A stretch of DNA of 64,000 bases from Boswellia sacra (GCA_013180625.2 SNVD02001360.1:62001-126000), one strand, 5' to 3'. Positions 46,701 to 59,745 are shown, counted from the stretch's first letter. Translations and numbers: made by a program. Notes: generated by a model not told the origin, from the sequence alone.

Positions 46701-48594
46701 TTCGGACAAGAAGTAGATAAAAATTCATATTTATTTAGCAAAAGATTTGATAATGATGACATAAATTGAGTATAGGCATGAAAATTTTGAAAGAAATTAA
46801 AATAACATGTGCATTATAATTATAAATGTGTATTCTCATTCATTTCCTTTTCCGTTCTTTAATTATTGTGTATTTTTCCAATACTTTCACATTAGGGTTT
46901 GTACTTGTCAACTATAAATTCAAAACCATAAGTAAAAATTCAAGGAGATGACATAAAATTTCACGATGATGACTTGAATAAAACGAGATTAATAAAAATA
47001 AAGGCACACAATAACTTTAAGAAACAATTATAGTTAATTAGTTCTTTCCCAAATATTATTATTTTTTTCAAATAAATTTTGATTGGATCTGAAAAATACT
47101 TTTGGCAAGATCTCTCATTAATTACTCCTAATTTAAAAAAATAAATAGTATAAGAGAAAATAAGAAATAATTTTCATAAGAGTTATACAACACTAGTTAA
47201 CTCTTTTCCTTTCAAATTAATTAACGTTAAACTACCATATTACTACATATATGTGATTTGAATGTTTAGTTAATTATAATTTCAACAACTAAGTGTAATA
47301 AATTTGAAAAGGAAATGGTCATCCTTGATGAGCAACAGCCGTCAGGTCGATTGTCAAAACCAAGATATATAATAGGATATTAAATGCAGGGCAGCCACCA
47401 CATGACTGAAGCATATTTAAAATGACTAAACCAAGTCTGCCCCAGCATTGGCATATATACACGTAGCAGACTCCTGCAAGTGGTTCCATGCATTTGGTGA
47501 ATTGATCTTGTCAACTTTCAACTGCATCTTCCTTCAAGCCAATTACTTCCAACTCCTTCCCTTCTATTATTTTTCATGTGTCTAGGTTCACTCAACTGAC
47601 GTTATATGCAGATGGTGTTCTACTTTGGCTGGCTAGTTGTTACAACATTTCTACGCAATATATAGATGGCAGTTATGAATACTTGTTAGACTGTTTAACG
47701 TTTCTGGAATGATATTTTAACTTAACCTGGATAGGAAGGATTTGAGATAAAAAATTTTAGATCTACGATTAGTCTGCTACGTGTTTGGATCTAATTCTTT
47801 TAAAGGGTTTAAGTAAATTCATATTAGATTTGTTTTAAATTATATTTTTTTTTACTAAAAAAATAAATAAGAATATGTTTTTGATGATGAATCCAATTAT
47901 ATCAAACCTCAATAGAACAGATTTGGAACAGCGAAGCAGAAACACGAGTTATGAATCTTAAACCTTTTCCTAACTCTGATCTTGGGATAAAATATGCTTC
48001 CCTTAATTAAAATCATACCCCTTGAGGACTTCAAATGCATAAATATAAATTAACTTTTGATGCACGGTTAATATTATTACTGAAACATCAGTGCACTTAT
48101 CAAACGATTATTTTTTATTATCAAAACATATTCTTCGCTGTCAAAATATAATTCTTTTAATGGTGACTTAATCAATGATAAAGTAAATGGACCCGAGATG
48201 GCTGGTGCTCTTCCCCGGGTGCTTGATTGTGTGATTGGTTTTTAAGTTGTGCAAATTAGCTAGTTAACTATCTTATTTTATTAGCAAGGGCCCAAGACTT
48301 CAATATATTATCGGTCAACTTATATGATGGGAAAGTTTTATAACATTACTTGCTGTAAACTAATTAATATGCCAGCCAAGGTCTAGCCAGTAGCCACTTA
48401 GCCTTAGGCACAGAGTTATATCATGGATTGACTTCGAAAAAACTCGCTTATTGATGAGCGATTCATCTAATGTCTAATATTATGAAATCAAATTCTTTAT
48501 ATTGGAAAGTTCATCGTTAAGGACACTATTCATTTCCTTATCTTATTGAGCGTATGTGTTGGTTTAATAAATGAGCTGTGAAATTGTGACACTT
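43727..48594. other. Intergenic stretch downstream of the zinc-finger gene
   Basis: AT-rich 3' flank and intergenic sequence. The 164-codon open frame at 44488-44982 has no recognised domain and lies over pyrimidine-rich DNA (44795-44860). No RNA gene was seen. Confidence 0.5.
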
Positions 48595-48745
48595 CGAAAC
48601 TTTATTTTAAGAGACCATTTGCCTCATTGTGAGCACATGTTGGCCCTTGACTACGCGTGATGATGATATCAGTTTTGGGTTGCTGGGTTCTTGTGATTTA
48701 ATTTAACCCAAGGCCAGCACACAAATTTTGACCCAAAGCTTTAAG
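48595..48745 (-). repeat. Inverted-duplicated block A, right copy
   Basis: Reverse complement of block A at 38009-38155: CCATTTGCCTCATTGTGAGC, TCAGTTTTGGGTTGCTGGG and ACAAATTTTGACCCAAAG. Confidence 0.7.
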
Positions 48746-49149
48746 CACTTAATACGACAATGTAAAGATAATTTTTGCATTTATTTCCACAAAACAATGG
48801 ATGTTTGTTGATAAAGATCAATGGTGGATGTATCCCCATCAGGCATCATTATGACCTCATTTTAAAGTAAGTAATTTTTTCAAATACGTTCAATTTTTAA
48901 CAAAGGAGTTAAGTACGATATTTAAGTATGTTCAAAGCAATTTTTACATAAATAAATTGGAAGATTAGGTTTGGTGAAGTTGGAAGTTGCTAATGGGTAG
49001 ATTAAAGACAATAATTTAAACTAACAGAGCTACTCCTAGTCCATTACTTGTTAATTGTTTACGTTTTTTCTCAAGTAGAACTTATAAAATTAAACCGTAT
49101 TAAAATAAGGCTCATAAAAATGGGTATATTAGGACTTTGAATTGTTGAT

Positions 49150-49750
49150 GCTTGACAAATCAAAGCTTTCTTAATTTTCTTAAGTAGCATTATTCCTCTT
49201 TACCATGTCGTAACTCTTGATCTGATAAGCGCATGCATGCCGTGGCAGAGAGTAGGATTCAATTGGCTTGGAATAAAATAAACACGGAAAGAAAGTAAAA
49301 GAAGGCACTGAACTGGCTAAGGCAGAGTCGAGATATAGAGGAAGCAATTTCCTTCCTTCTTGTACTGTACAACTTGACGTGCGTCAAATAAACCACGTTT
49401 GCGATAGCGTCATTCTGGCGAGATTCAGCGAATCGGGTCACCAAAAAACAAATCATCCGACACGTAAGTTTGCATACTTTGCTTTAATTTTGATCTATGA
49501 ATCATCGCAGCCTTAGGCGTCCAAGTTTGCAACAAGCCACTAGGTTTTAGTTAATCTTTCACATTCCTTTCTACTTTTCATCTTCTTTATTGGCAAATTG
49601 GTGAAGTTTTTCTCTGCTTCTTTCTTCCAGCTCCATGGAAGTTTCGTGGAACCTTGCAGGAGCCTGAAGTGGAAACTACTGGAAGTTTTAAGAAACTTTG
49701 GGTAGAAATTCGACATATAATTGGCTTTTTTTATCGGTCCTTGGAACTAA
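49150..49750 (-). repeat. Inverted-duplicated block B, right copy
   Basis: Reverse complement of block B at 39020-39655, including GCATTATTCCTCTT, ATTCAATTGGCTTGGAATA, GAGGAAGCAATTTCCTTCCT, TTTGCGATAGCGTCA, TCATCTTCTTTATTGGCAAA and GTTGGCCAGA. Confidence 0.78.
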
Positions 49751-50212
49751 TTAGTTGGCCAGAAGACTTGAAAAATAAATGCAGTGATTTGATAAATAAA
49801 TACAGTGACATGACATAATGTGATTTGACAAATAAATACAGTGATTTGATAAATATATATTAATAATAAATGACATTAATTAACATGGATGATGTGACAA
49901 TTATATAGAGATACTACGTCAGTTTGTACGGATGAGTTTATATAAATAATTTGTATGAGTAGCATTACTCAATAAATAATATTTTTAGCCAAATTTTTAC
50001 TTATATAGGAAGAAATTAATTGATTACCTTTAATATTTTAGGATTAATAAAGTTTCGTTCAATGTAAATATTAGCAAGTCCTTCGCAAACTAATCAAGAA
50101 TCTTTGGATTCTTATTCTCTTATTTATGCTCAGGAATGTGCTCACGCTTTCTAAAACAACTAGGTGAAAACTGAAGAATACTTTGACTTCTATTTCTAAG
50201 TTTTAGTTAGGG

Positions 50213-50975
50213 GTGGAAACCAACCGGTGCGGTTCGATTTGGCTTAATCCAAACCGAACTGCATCGCGTGCAAACCCCAGACCGTACTAAACACACCACA
50301 ATGTGTTAGTTTGGTACAGTTTGACCCGTTTCAGTTTGGGTTTGGGTTTGGGCCCGTTGTAACCTTGCATAATTTCTGTTACAATTTTTTGGTACCGAAT
50401 ATGCTTTTTAATTATATGAAAAAAAAAGATCTTTAAAATTCTTTAGTATCAACATTAGAATTTCCAAAATCTTCCGAATTTTCAATCCATTGAATAACTT
50501 TTATATTTTCCACTTATAACTAATGAACTTTCAATATAATTATAAAACGTTATACAATTAGAAAAAAAAAAAAAAAAGGAAATGAGTGAGGTGCAGGGTG
50601 AGTGATCACCAGAAAGAGAGATTGAGAGATGGGCAAGCCCAAGAGAGGCTAGAGAGACATAGATGCGTGAGCTAGTCTTAGATTTTGGGTTTTTTGAAAA
50701 TTTAATTTGGGGAATTTAGAAATTAGATTATGGATAAGGTAGTATTGGATATTGTAAGGTCTGTCTATAATTACATGCTAATCAATTACACTGTACCACG
50801 TAGCTTTTTTAAATTTTTTTTGAAAAATGTATGCGGTGTTAGTTTGGCCAAATCGCATCACCCAAACGGCAAATCGAACCGCATCGATCAGTTTTTCTCT
50901 GATTTAGGCTGGTTCGGTTCAGTTTCACAGTGTGGTTCGGTTTTCGATTTTTTTTTTAATCGTCAACCCGTTAGT
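50213..50975. mobile_element. hAT-like repeat fragment
   Basis: Starts TAGGGGTGGAAACCAACCGG and has GGTTCG/CGAACC-rich sequence at both ends (GTGCGGTTCGATTTGG; TGGTTCGGTTCAGTTTCACA), a common pattern in plant hAT non-autonomous elements. The right inverted end is not found, so it may be truncated. Confidence 0.45.
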
Positions 50976-50999
50976 TATAATATTATGTATTTTGATCCA

Positions 51000-52494
51000 A
51001 ATTCCACGTTTTGATTAAATTATATTAATTTTACCGTTTTGACGATGAGGACAATGTTTTCTTGTTGACTGTTTATCAAAGTTTGTATGCGCAAAGTATG
51101 ATGTACACAAGGGCAGTTTTCTCGGATGGGCCTTTTGGTGGACTGGGCCGAAGCATCCAGACTACTAACTAGTAATACTCTCTAAACCCCAATAATCATC
51201 TAAATAAATCCCATCTTAAGGATATATTTGGAATAATAAGTCTATTAAATAATATTAAAGAGAAATGTCAGAAACAAATTTTAGACCCTTTATTGCAGTA
51301 ATGTCAATTGTATCATTAACTCAACTATATATTCATAATTAAAAGTTTATGAACATGTGTCGACACAAAAGATAAGAAAGTAAATAAATAAATGTCAAAA
51401 GGAGTATTGCTATCATTTTCTCTTTTATTATTTATTAAGAAAAATCTTTAAATATCAATTAAAAAAAAACTGAGAGCAATCAAAAACCTGTTATAATTTT
51501 TTGAATGGAAATTCCATAATCTGTATAATATATGAAACGTACGTGTAAGCCTACCCTCGCAACATATATGTCTAATAAAATAGTAGCGCTACTCTTATAA
51601 TCTTTATATACAAACTTATATATACAAATGATACGACATCACTCATCTATTCACATATCATCACCCTTCATTAAATGAATTTATTTTGTGTATCTATTAG
51701 TCTAATTATTTTATGGCATATCAGTTTGTATATAAGAGTTTGTATGTAAATTAAATTTGTAAGACTAGTATAATTTCTAATAAAAATGAGCAGTGATACA
51801 TATCTAAAAACTTATTTCAAAATTATGCATCCTAAATGACATAACAAAAAATTAGATCTACCACATCACCCATTCACTTGGCAAACCTATCTTAAATATA
51901 CATTTGGGGTACAATCAGTGGCGTAACAAAAAAAATTTCTTCGAGTGGACTAAAATTTTTTCGTTAATGTTTAGTTTATAACAAAATTTTGTTATCAAAA
52001 AAGTCTACATATATAAGAGATGTGTTAGGTAAAAAGTTATATATGTTTATCTTTATTTATAGATTAAAAATTTAGATGAAAAAGAGAAGAATAATAGAAT
52101 GTTATAATTTGATAAATTGAGACTTAGGTGTGATTATATTTTATAACAAAATAATAAAAAGAGAATAAAGATCATATAAAGGATAATTTCATTTTAAATT
52201 GTGTATAAGATTTAAAATATTTTTTGTCATATAAATCTTTTGTTTTTCTTAAGGGTGGGTTATAGAAAGAAAAATTTTGTTTTAAAGTAATGATCTCAGA
52301 GTAATTATTTGAAGCTTTTATATCAAATTGAAATTGTTCTAAAAAAGTTGTGCCCAATCAATCCCTAGTAATGTCTAGGATAAAATTTAGAAAGAGTATC
52401 ATCATTCAATAAAATATAAAAATGCTACTTGATTTTAACCTTGTATAATAGTTTTGAAAAGTAAAGAGTAAAACATATCAACTAACATGAATTT
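51000..52494. other. AT-rich intergenic stretch
   Basis: No gene or clear repeat boundary was seen. Confidence 0.5.
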
Positions 52495-53507
52495 AGGCCA
52501 ATTTTCCCTACGTAACCCCTTCCAGTGTTCACTTCACATATCTAACCCCCTTTTTTAATTTAACTATTTCTAACCCTTCTTATCAAGTAAAGGTACTTAT
52601 ATAACCTTAAAAATTATAAAAATACCAAAATTAGAAATCAAACAAAATTCACAGCTTGCTTCTTCTCACCTTTGCAGCTTCTCATGTCTGGCATCACCTC
52701 TTCGCGTCTCACCATCGTTGCTCTTCTATTTTGATGTGACTTCTTTGCTTTTCATATCATCTGCTTCTCGATTTTGAATGTCATTTTGCCTCTGACCTCT
52801 GCCTTCTCTTCACTACTTGCCTCTGCCATGTTCAATAAATAGGTCTTGAGTGCAACAGTTTTGGAGCATCAAGTTTGTTTCGATTGGTGTCCACAAGCTA
52901 CTGCGTGGAATCACGTACGACGATGTGAAGGCCGAATTTCGATGATCTATACTTGGTGGATGTCAGATTTGTTAAGGATTGGTTGCCGAGGGTGTGCGGA
53001 GACTTAGGGTTTTTCTCTATTTCGGATTTTGGGTTCAATCTTTTTGGAGAAAGTTCGAGGTTTTGGTTTTAAGTTCTTCCTGCTGTGAGTTCCCTAATTG
53101 TTGTTTCCTCAATTTTGAAATTGTTTTGTTCTTGTTGTTTTGGCTTTTAGCACTGCCTTTTAGCAATGAAATTGAATGCAATATGTTTGATGTTTTGCAT
53201 GAATTAGTTGTCAATCATCTATGAGCATATTGGGGTAACTTCCATATGATTTTTACCTATGAAAGAGGTTGATTGTTCCAGGAAATATATATGTATTGAA
53301 AGGGAAGAATCCTGAGTGCCTATGGATTTAAAATCTTTTTACGTAATAATTGTTTAAATGAAAAATGTATATGTAAGCTCTACAGATTGGACTAAGTTAT
53401 CCTGCTGAAACTTGTCTGGTTAGGAAACTTTGTGTTTTAATTTCAAAAGCTCAAAGATTAGTTGTTTGTAGAAATGCAACAAAACTTCAACTTGTGTATT
53501 TGTGTAG

Positions 53508-53783
53508 TTCTTGGCACCTAGAAGAAGACTATATGTAGTAACCACTAAATGGAAGAGGAAAAGAAAGAGACAACCTATCTTTAGCTTTATGTACACCTCA
53601 TTATAGCTTTGGGTATCATGATTAATTATGAACTAAAGTGTGTAATTCTTGGCACCTAGAAGAAGACTGTATGTAGTAACCACTAAATGGAAGAGGAAAG
53701 GAAAGGGACAACCTATCTTTAGCTTTATATACACCTCATTACAGCTTTGGGTATCATGATTAATTATGAACTAAAGTGCATAG
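53508..53783 (+). repeat. 138-bp tandem duplication
   Basis: 53508-53645 and 53646-53783 are nearly identical, both starting TTCTTGGCACCTAGAAGAAG and ending ATGAACTAAAGTG plus two or three bases. Only a handful of mismatches, so the duplication is recent. Confidence 0.92.
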
Positions 53784-54035
53784 TCGGATATCCAACTAGG
53801 CCAGGCCTCTATTTGGTCATTTATCTGAACAAGGATAATGACTATTTCCTTTGTTTGTAAGTTCTCCATTTAACAGATTATGTTTTGTATTTTGTTTTGC
53901 TGCATTTGTCGTTCGAGTACAAGGTGTTCCCCAACAACAGATAAGGTTACTCCAATTTAAAACTAAACTTATTTCTATTATCGTAATATCCTCTCTTGAA
54001 GTTGTAACTAACCAATATGTTCTTTTCTCGTGCAG

Positions 54036-54180
54036 TAGAGATTGTGGAGTTTTTGTTATAATGTATCTTCGTTGCCTGGTTACTGGTGAGGCTATAGAGG
54101 TTATACGTCATCCAAACCATGCTCGAAACTATAGGAAGAAGTTGGCGGCAGCATTGTTTGATATGAGATCGTGGAAATGA
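54036..54180 (+). pseudogene. Ulp1-type (C48) SUMO-protease C-terminal exon
   Basis: After a pyrimidine-rich tract and TGCAG acceptor the exon reads RDCGVFVIMYLRCLVTGEA, then HPNHARNYRKKLAAALFDM, with a TGA at 54178-54180. DCGVFV holds the catalytic Cys of C48 cysteine proteases, which cleave SUMO from proteins. The His and Asp of the triad would lie in earlier exons, which I could not find upstream. Only a terminal exon is therefore supported. Ulp1 domains are a hallmark of one group of Mutator-like transposons, and this position inside a probable element fits. Confidence 0.68.
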
Positions 54181-54599
54181 GTCACAATACCATTTTGAAA
54201 TTTCGCATTTTATAAACCATGACATTCTTCTCAACCTTTGTAAAAGTCTTTCGGATATATGTATTTAATTCAAGGGAATGAGTAATTACAGATTCATGTC
54301 TATGGTGATATTATTTTCATTGTATCCCTTGTTTGATATTATTTGATTCAAGGGAATGAGTAATTACATATTCAAGGGAAGAGATCTAAAACATGCAGAT
54401 TTCTTTGATGGAGCCTTGTTAAACCATTCCATCAAATGCTTAGGAATAAAGTTTTGTAGTAGCTCCATTTTCATGCGTAAGCAGATTTAGAAAGATTTAA
54501 CAATGATTGCTTACGGAATAGGTGAAGTGCTTTTACAACCCAATGCGTAGCAAGAAAATGGAGCAAAAGAAACTATAAAATAGACTCTAATTACCTAGA

Positions 54600-55730
54600 A
54601 TGAAAACTGTTTTGGTCGTGTAAACAAAAGAATCGAAACTTCATTCTGTTTTTTTGCACGACTGGGTCGTGTACTGGAAAACAGAATAAGTTTTCATTTT
54701 TTTTTGCACGACTGGGTCGTGTTGGTAGCACGATCTGGTCGTGCTAGAAAACAGATTGAAAATTGCATTCTGTTTTTTTTGCACGACTTGGTCGTGTTGG
54801 TAACACGACCTGGTCGTGCTGGAACACAGAATGAGTTTTCATTCTGGTTTTTTGCACGACTGGGTCGTGCTGGAAAACAGAATGAGTTTTCATTATGGTT
54901 TTTTGCACGACCGGCTCGTGCTACCAGCACGACCTAGTCGTGTAGAAAAACAAAATGAAGACTGTATTATGTTTTTTGGCACGACCCGATCGTGCTGGTA
55001 ATGATTTCACTTTGTAATGATTTCACTCGTGGTAGAAAACTGATTTTTGGCACTTTGCACGATTAGGTCGTGCTGTTTAAAAAAAAATTACCCGAAAACT
55101 ATAAAAAAAACTATAAAATAAATTCTAATTACCTAGAACGAAAACTGTATTGGTCGTGCAAACAAAAGAATCGAAACTGCATTCTTTTTTTTGCATGACT
55201 GACCAGCACGACCTTGTCGTGCAAAAAAGCAGAATGAAAACTGCATTCTGTTGTTTTGCATGACTGGGTCGTGCTGGTAGCACGATTTGGTTGTGAAAAA
55301 AAGCAGAATGAAAACTGCATTCTTTTTTTTGCACGACTGGGTCGTGCAAAAAAAAAGAATGAAAATTGCATTCTGTTTTTTTGCACGATCAGGTCGTGCT
55401 ACCAGCACGACCCAGTCGTGCAAAAAAATAGAATGAAGACTATTGTGTTTTTTGGCACGACCCGATCGTGCTGGTAATGAAAACTACGTTCTATTTTTTA
55501 CATTCTTTTTTTTTGCACGACTTCATATTTTTTTAGCACGACCGGGCCGTGCTCGTAGTAGAAAACTAATTTTTGGCACTTCGCATGATAGAGTTGTGCT
55601 GTTTTAAAAAAATTACAAATTTGTACATCATTTTGTTTCACGACTGGGTCGTGTAACTAAATATAATCTATTTTATTGCATGACCCAGTCGTGCAATCAG
55701 CACGACCCAGTCGTGCAACAACACAGAATT
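54600..55730. repeat. Array of CACGAC/GTCGTG palindromes with higher-order duplication
   Basis: More than fifteen near-palindromes of 16-18 bp, such as GCACGACTGGGTCGTGC and GCACGACCCGATCGTGC, recur, often in pairs (TGCACGACTGGGTCGTG followed by GGTAGCACGACCTGG). They are separated by AGAATGAAAACTGCATTCTG-like spacers, themselves inverted. The region consists of two larger units of roughly 530 bp, starting near 54563 and 55105 (each with CTATAAAATA, TCTAATTACCTAGAA, AAACAAAAGAATCGAAACT and later GGCACGACCCGATCGTGCTG). Both strands yield similar repetitive open frames simply because the units are palindromic. Confidence 0.9.
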
Positions 55731-56199
55731 CAAGACAGAATATAAAGACTAAAGAGAAACAAAGCAAAATTGATGGTCCACAGCATAGTTATGCCTCCAA
55801 TGGTATCAGCAGGTTTAAATTATCCATCTTCTGTGGCAAAGAAAAAGTAATGATAAAAAGAGAGACCCTGTAATCTATAATTGGAGGGAAACGAGGCACA
55901 TTATGAAACAACCTTTTCAACATTTGACATCTCCATAACACCATAACTTTGGACAGTTAAAAGACTTTCTATAAGCCTTTGGAAACTTGGCTGTTCAATT
56001 ACAGGACAATATCTTTGATACAAAACAAATTACATACTGGAAATAGCAAAAATACAAGCTAAATCAGTACACCTACTTAACTAAAATTAAAATATAAGTA
56101 CTCTAACTCTATCTTTCCTTTGAAGATGACAGGATTCAAAATAATATGCTTATTTTAGCATATAACTGTAACAGAGAGCGAGGCTATTAGCATTATTAA

Positions 56200-59100
56200 C
56201 TAAGCCAGAAAATCCATGTCCGAAACTTCAAGAACCTTGTGGAAACCAATGGGGTTTACACCTGGCCGGAATCTATTTGCTTCGATGTACCTGCAATCAG
56301 CCAATGAAGTTAGGAGCATATTCATATTATGCATATAATCAGCTTATAAAGAAATTATCCCCCTGCATTTAAAGCCAACTCACATATCTTTCAAGAAAGG
56401 ATGCTTATAGAATGCATCTGGTATCCTTCCTGAAAATTGGTTATGGTCCAAATACCTGAATTCATTGAAGTTAAGAACACAGTTAAAAACCATAGGCATA
56501 GAGACATTGTATGAACCTAGAATTAAGAGCATGGAAACTCCAAAAGAAGAAAGCAAAATACGAACAGCCACTGGTTCTTAGAAAACAAAATTTATATCCA
56601 CAAACACCTTGACAGAAACTAAAAGAATTGAATCTAGTATTTTGGACCTTATTTTTATAGGTCATTTTGACACCGGGATGGTATCATACAAGAAGTTTGA
56701 GACCATCGAATGAGGTCATTTTTATTCATTTGGAACTTATTATCCTTATCCAGGGTTTCCTGTACATCCGGTATAAATATCCCCTGGTATGTCCAAATTT
56801 CGACCAGAAAAATAAACAGCAAGTAAAGAAGTCCAAAATTGCCACTTAAAATTCACTATGGTATCCAAATCGAGGAACTCACAGGTATGTCAATCTAGGA
56901 ATATGGGCAAGAGCTGCTGGTCTTGTTCCAGACATTTTGTTGTAGGAAAATACTATAACAATAGAAATAATAAATTCAGCAAATTCCATGACACTGAAAT
57001 CTATAAATAAAATCCATAAGAAAGAATATTCCACACTGTGGCTTAGACAAAATAGTAAAACTTACAAAATTTCCAGATTAGTCAAGTTTGCCAGTTGTGC
57101 GGGAACTCCTCCAGTCAAATAGTTATTATTCAAGTAGCTACATATAAGAAATAATGATGACACTCAGATTCATCTTGTAAACTTATTATGCAAATAGTTG
57201 TACCAAAATTAATCATCTTACAGGTTGCGCAGAAGAGGAAAGCTTCCTTCAAATCGAATGAGTTCCCTAATGGTACCCACTAGATGATTGTTACCAACAT
57301 CCCTGAGAACATACAGTATAATTTCTTAGGTTAGCAAAAGAAATGGAAAAGCTGAAAAATAGACAGGAAATTAAATATAACAGCTAGGAAATCAAGACAA
57401 ACATGCCGATGGAAAAACACAAAAACAAGAAGTAGAATATTACAAGTGTCGAAGGTTTTGTAAAGTTCCAAACTCTGCTGGAATAGGCCCAGTTAAACGG
57501 TTTTCCTGAAGGTATTGATAGCGTAGCTATGGTAGATTAGCAAGCTCCTTAGGAATTTCACCTTTACAATTATTGAAGCTCAGGGACTTGAAGATATTTC
57601 AATAAATTTATTTCTAGGAGTCACACATGAGTGCAAGTAGATATATGAAAAAAGACATGAACTCACAGAAAGATAAAATATTTCTCAACCTCATGAAACA
57701 CAAATTACTTACAGATGTGTCAGTTTTTTTAGTTCACCAATCTCCGGAGGAATGACATCTTGTAGTTTATTCCACCTCAAATTTCTATAAGGGACACACT
57801 AAAGTTAGTGATTGAGAAAGTGTTGTCAAAAGAAAAAAATAGGACAAGATATTTATAGCACACATTAGCAAAATTCAGTTGCACAGTACGAGTGTCAGTT
57901 TAAAATGCTGATATAAAAACGAAGTTATTGTAAATCCTAAGACCTTCCACATGAATAGCAATTTATATAGCAGTTTACATGAATATAAGGGGACTTACAA
58001 TATTCTCAGACGTTTCAGCCGTCTAATCTAAGGAGGAATTGGTCCAGTTAGCTTGTTGTTATGGAGATCCCTGGCATTTAAGGTCTTTTTATAATAAGTA
58101 AATGAATAAACCATGAAATTCTAGCATCGGTCTATACATTAGATCAATGAACTTGAGCTAAAATTATATTTTTCTTTTAGAGTTCTTTCTGTACCTAAAA
58201 GAAAGATGGGCACATTAGTAAAAGTTTTCAAGGTGACTGATCATTCAGCATATGTACTTAGAAATAGTTGGTCTCATCTATACGACTGACAGATCAATTG
58301 GTCACTAATAACCATAAGGTAAAGATGTCTAGTGAATAAAAAACTTGCTGTGCTAACAAGGATGAACATCGGCCAAAATTTATGAAATTAAAATCCTTTC
58401 AAGATCTTCAGAACCTCCCCAAATGCGATATAATGCATTTGACAGCCATATCAAGAACACAGTCAGAAAGAGAAAGACACAAATAGACTGAAAATGACAT
58501 TGCAGAGGTTATAGATCATTAAGAAAAACAAAATATAACCAATCAAAGTTGAATAGAAAAAACTTACAGTCTTGTTAAATCCAACAAATTGGTAACAGCA
58601 ATTGGAAGGCCCAACAATTGATACCGCATAAACTTCCCTGCAAAGAAGATGGCCATAAAATTAAAAGTTAACTCTTCAGTCTCAAACTATCTCGTAGAAA
58701 ATTATTCTATTACATCAATCATAGAATAATTTCAGAACAATAATCAAATGATGGGGTCATCTTGAATTATCAACACTTTCTTAATGGAAGTCCATGAAAT
58801 TTATCCGAAGGATTCATTTTAACACAAGTGTAATCAATGAATGCATTGATGAGTTCATGCACTTAAATTGACTCAGAGCAACAATTACTTTCAACCGTCT
58901 TTCTGAGTAACGAAATAGTTCACTTGCTAATCAGGCTTACATTATGCTAAAATTAAAAATAACTTACAATTCAGTGACAACCCTATAATCTCCTTGAGTG
59001 GAGCATGTGACACCAGACCATGGCGGTAGGTCCCCATCACCACGCGGATCATCTCCAATCCATGCATATACTACCCTCCATCCAAGCAATGCTTTAATCT

Positions 59101-59560
59101 CATTTAAAGCTTTTACTGAAAAAAAAAAAAAAAAGAAATCAATTCATTTCAATTACACAAAGCACCTCCTAGATCTTGCCAAAAAGAAGCTGAATACCAT
59201 TTTTTGCAACATAAATTCAAAAGGGTTGTACACAAATTAAAAGCAGGTGAAGATTTAACACACAAACTGAGCCACTAAGATCTTCACAACCAACATAACA
59301 TTGTAGGCAAACAAAACGGAAGCCATCATGTGAAATCTTGATTATTCATGATTTCATTGTTTACTTTATAAAATAAAATAAAAAGCCAAATCTTAGCTAT
59401 GCAAAGCAAGTAACAGGAACAAAAGTGGAGGAGGAGAGTGCCAGTTACCATCTCTCTTAAGAGTTTTGGAGCTACCAAGCGCAAGGAGAAGAGAGAAAAT
59501 GGAAATGAGAAAGAATGAGCGTTGGTAGGATATTTTCAGAAGCCCAGATTCAGCATCCAC
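56200..59560 (-). pseudogene. LRR protein gene, decayed, about eleven exons
   Basis: Minus strand. A signal peptide exon (FFLISIFSLLLALGSS, ends at 59449) leads to the N-terminal cap EIKALLGWRVVYAWIGDD and PPWSGVTCST (about 58985-59116). Then come exons of about 72 bp, each one 24-residue leucine-rich repeat: NLRWNKLQDVIPPEIGEL, DVGNNHLVGTIRELIRF, YLNNNYLTGGVPAQLANL, YNKMSGTRPAALAHIP, YLDHNQFSGRIPDAFYKH (56384-56455), and a last exon (56200-56290) ending NPIGFHKVLEVSDMDFLA. This is the plant extracellular LRR family with no kinase domain. Stops occur in IPP*IRRLKRL (about 58030) and ELANLP*LRYQ (about 57530), and a short deletion shifts the frame near 58600. Function is unknown for the family; this copy is non-functional. 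No in-frame ATG was seen for the first exon. Confidence 0.82.
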
Positions 59561-59745
59561 TGCCTTTTGCTCTTATCAAACTCAACGATATTTGGTTCAT
59601 AAGTTGTAGGCTCGTTGATGGAAGAAGCAGAAGCAGAAACAGAAAAAAAGTAGTAAGGGTATTTTAGTCTTTTCATTTGTAAAAGGGGTTGAAATTAGTT
59701 AAATATGAAAAATGGGTTATATTTGGTTACATGACACCAAAACGG

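Larger units (their letters stand above)
52495..59745. mobile_element. Probable Mutator-like element with Ulp1 exon and captured LRR gene
   Basis: The left end (about 52500-52620) and the reverse complement of the right end (about 59640-59745) share a degenerate pattern: CCCC...TTTTTTAATTTAACTATTTC versus CATATTTAACTAATTTCAAC, both within repeated TAACCC-type words. Between them lie an Ulp1 protease exon, a palindrome array and a broken LRR gene. Mutator-like elements carrying Ulp1-type protease genes (Kaonashi group) are known in plants, which makes this reading reasonable. No transposase and no 9-bp target duplication was recognised, so the limits are approximate. The alternative is an ordinary LRR pseudogene beside unrelated repeats. 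Confidence 0.45.

Noticed and set aside
54694..55477. Repetitive open frames on both strands (HDWVVLVAR-type peptides)
   Set aside because: They are translations of a palindromic array; both strands give similar peptides, so no protein is implied.
54600..55730. Possible CRISPR-like array
   Set aside because: Repeats are irregularly spaced, imperfect and palindromic, spacers are themselves repeats, and the genome is a plant's.
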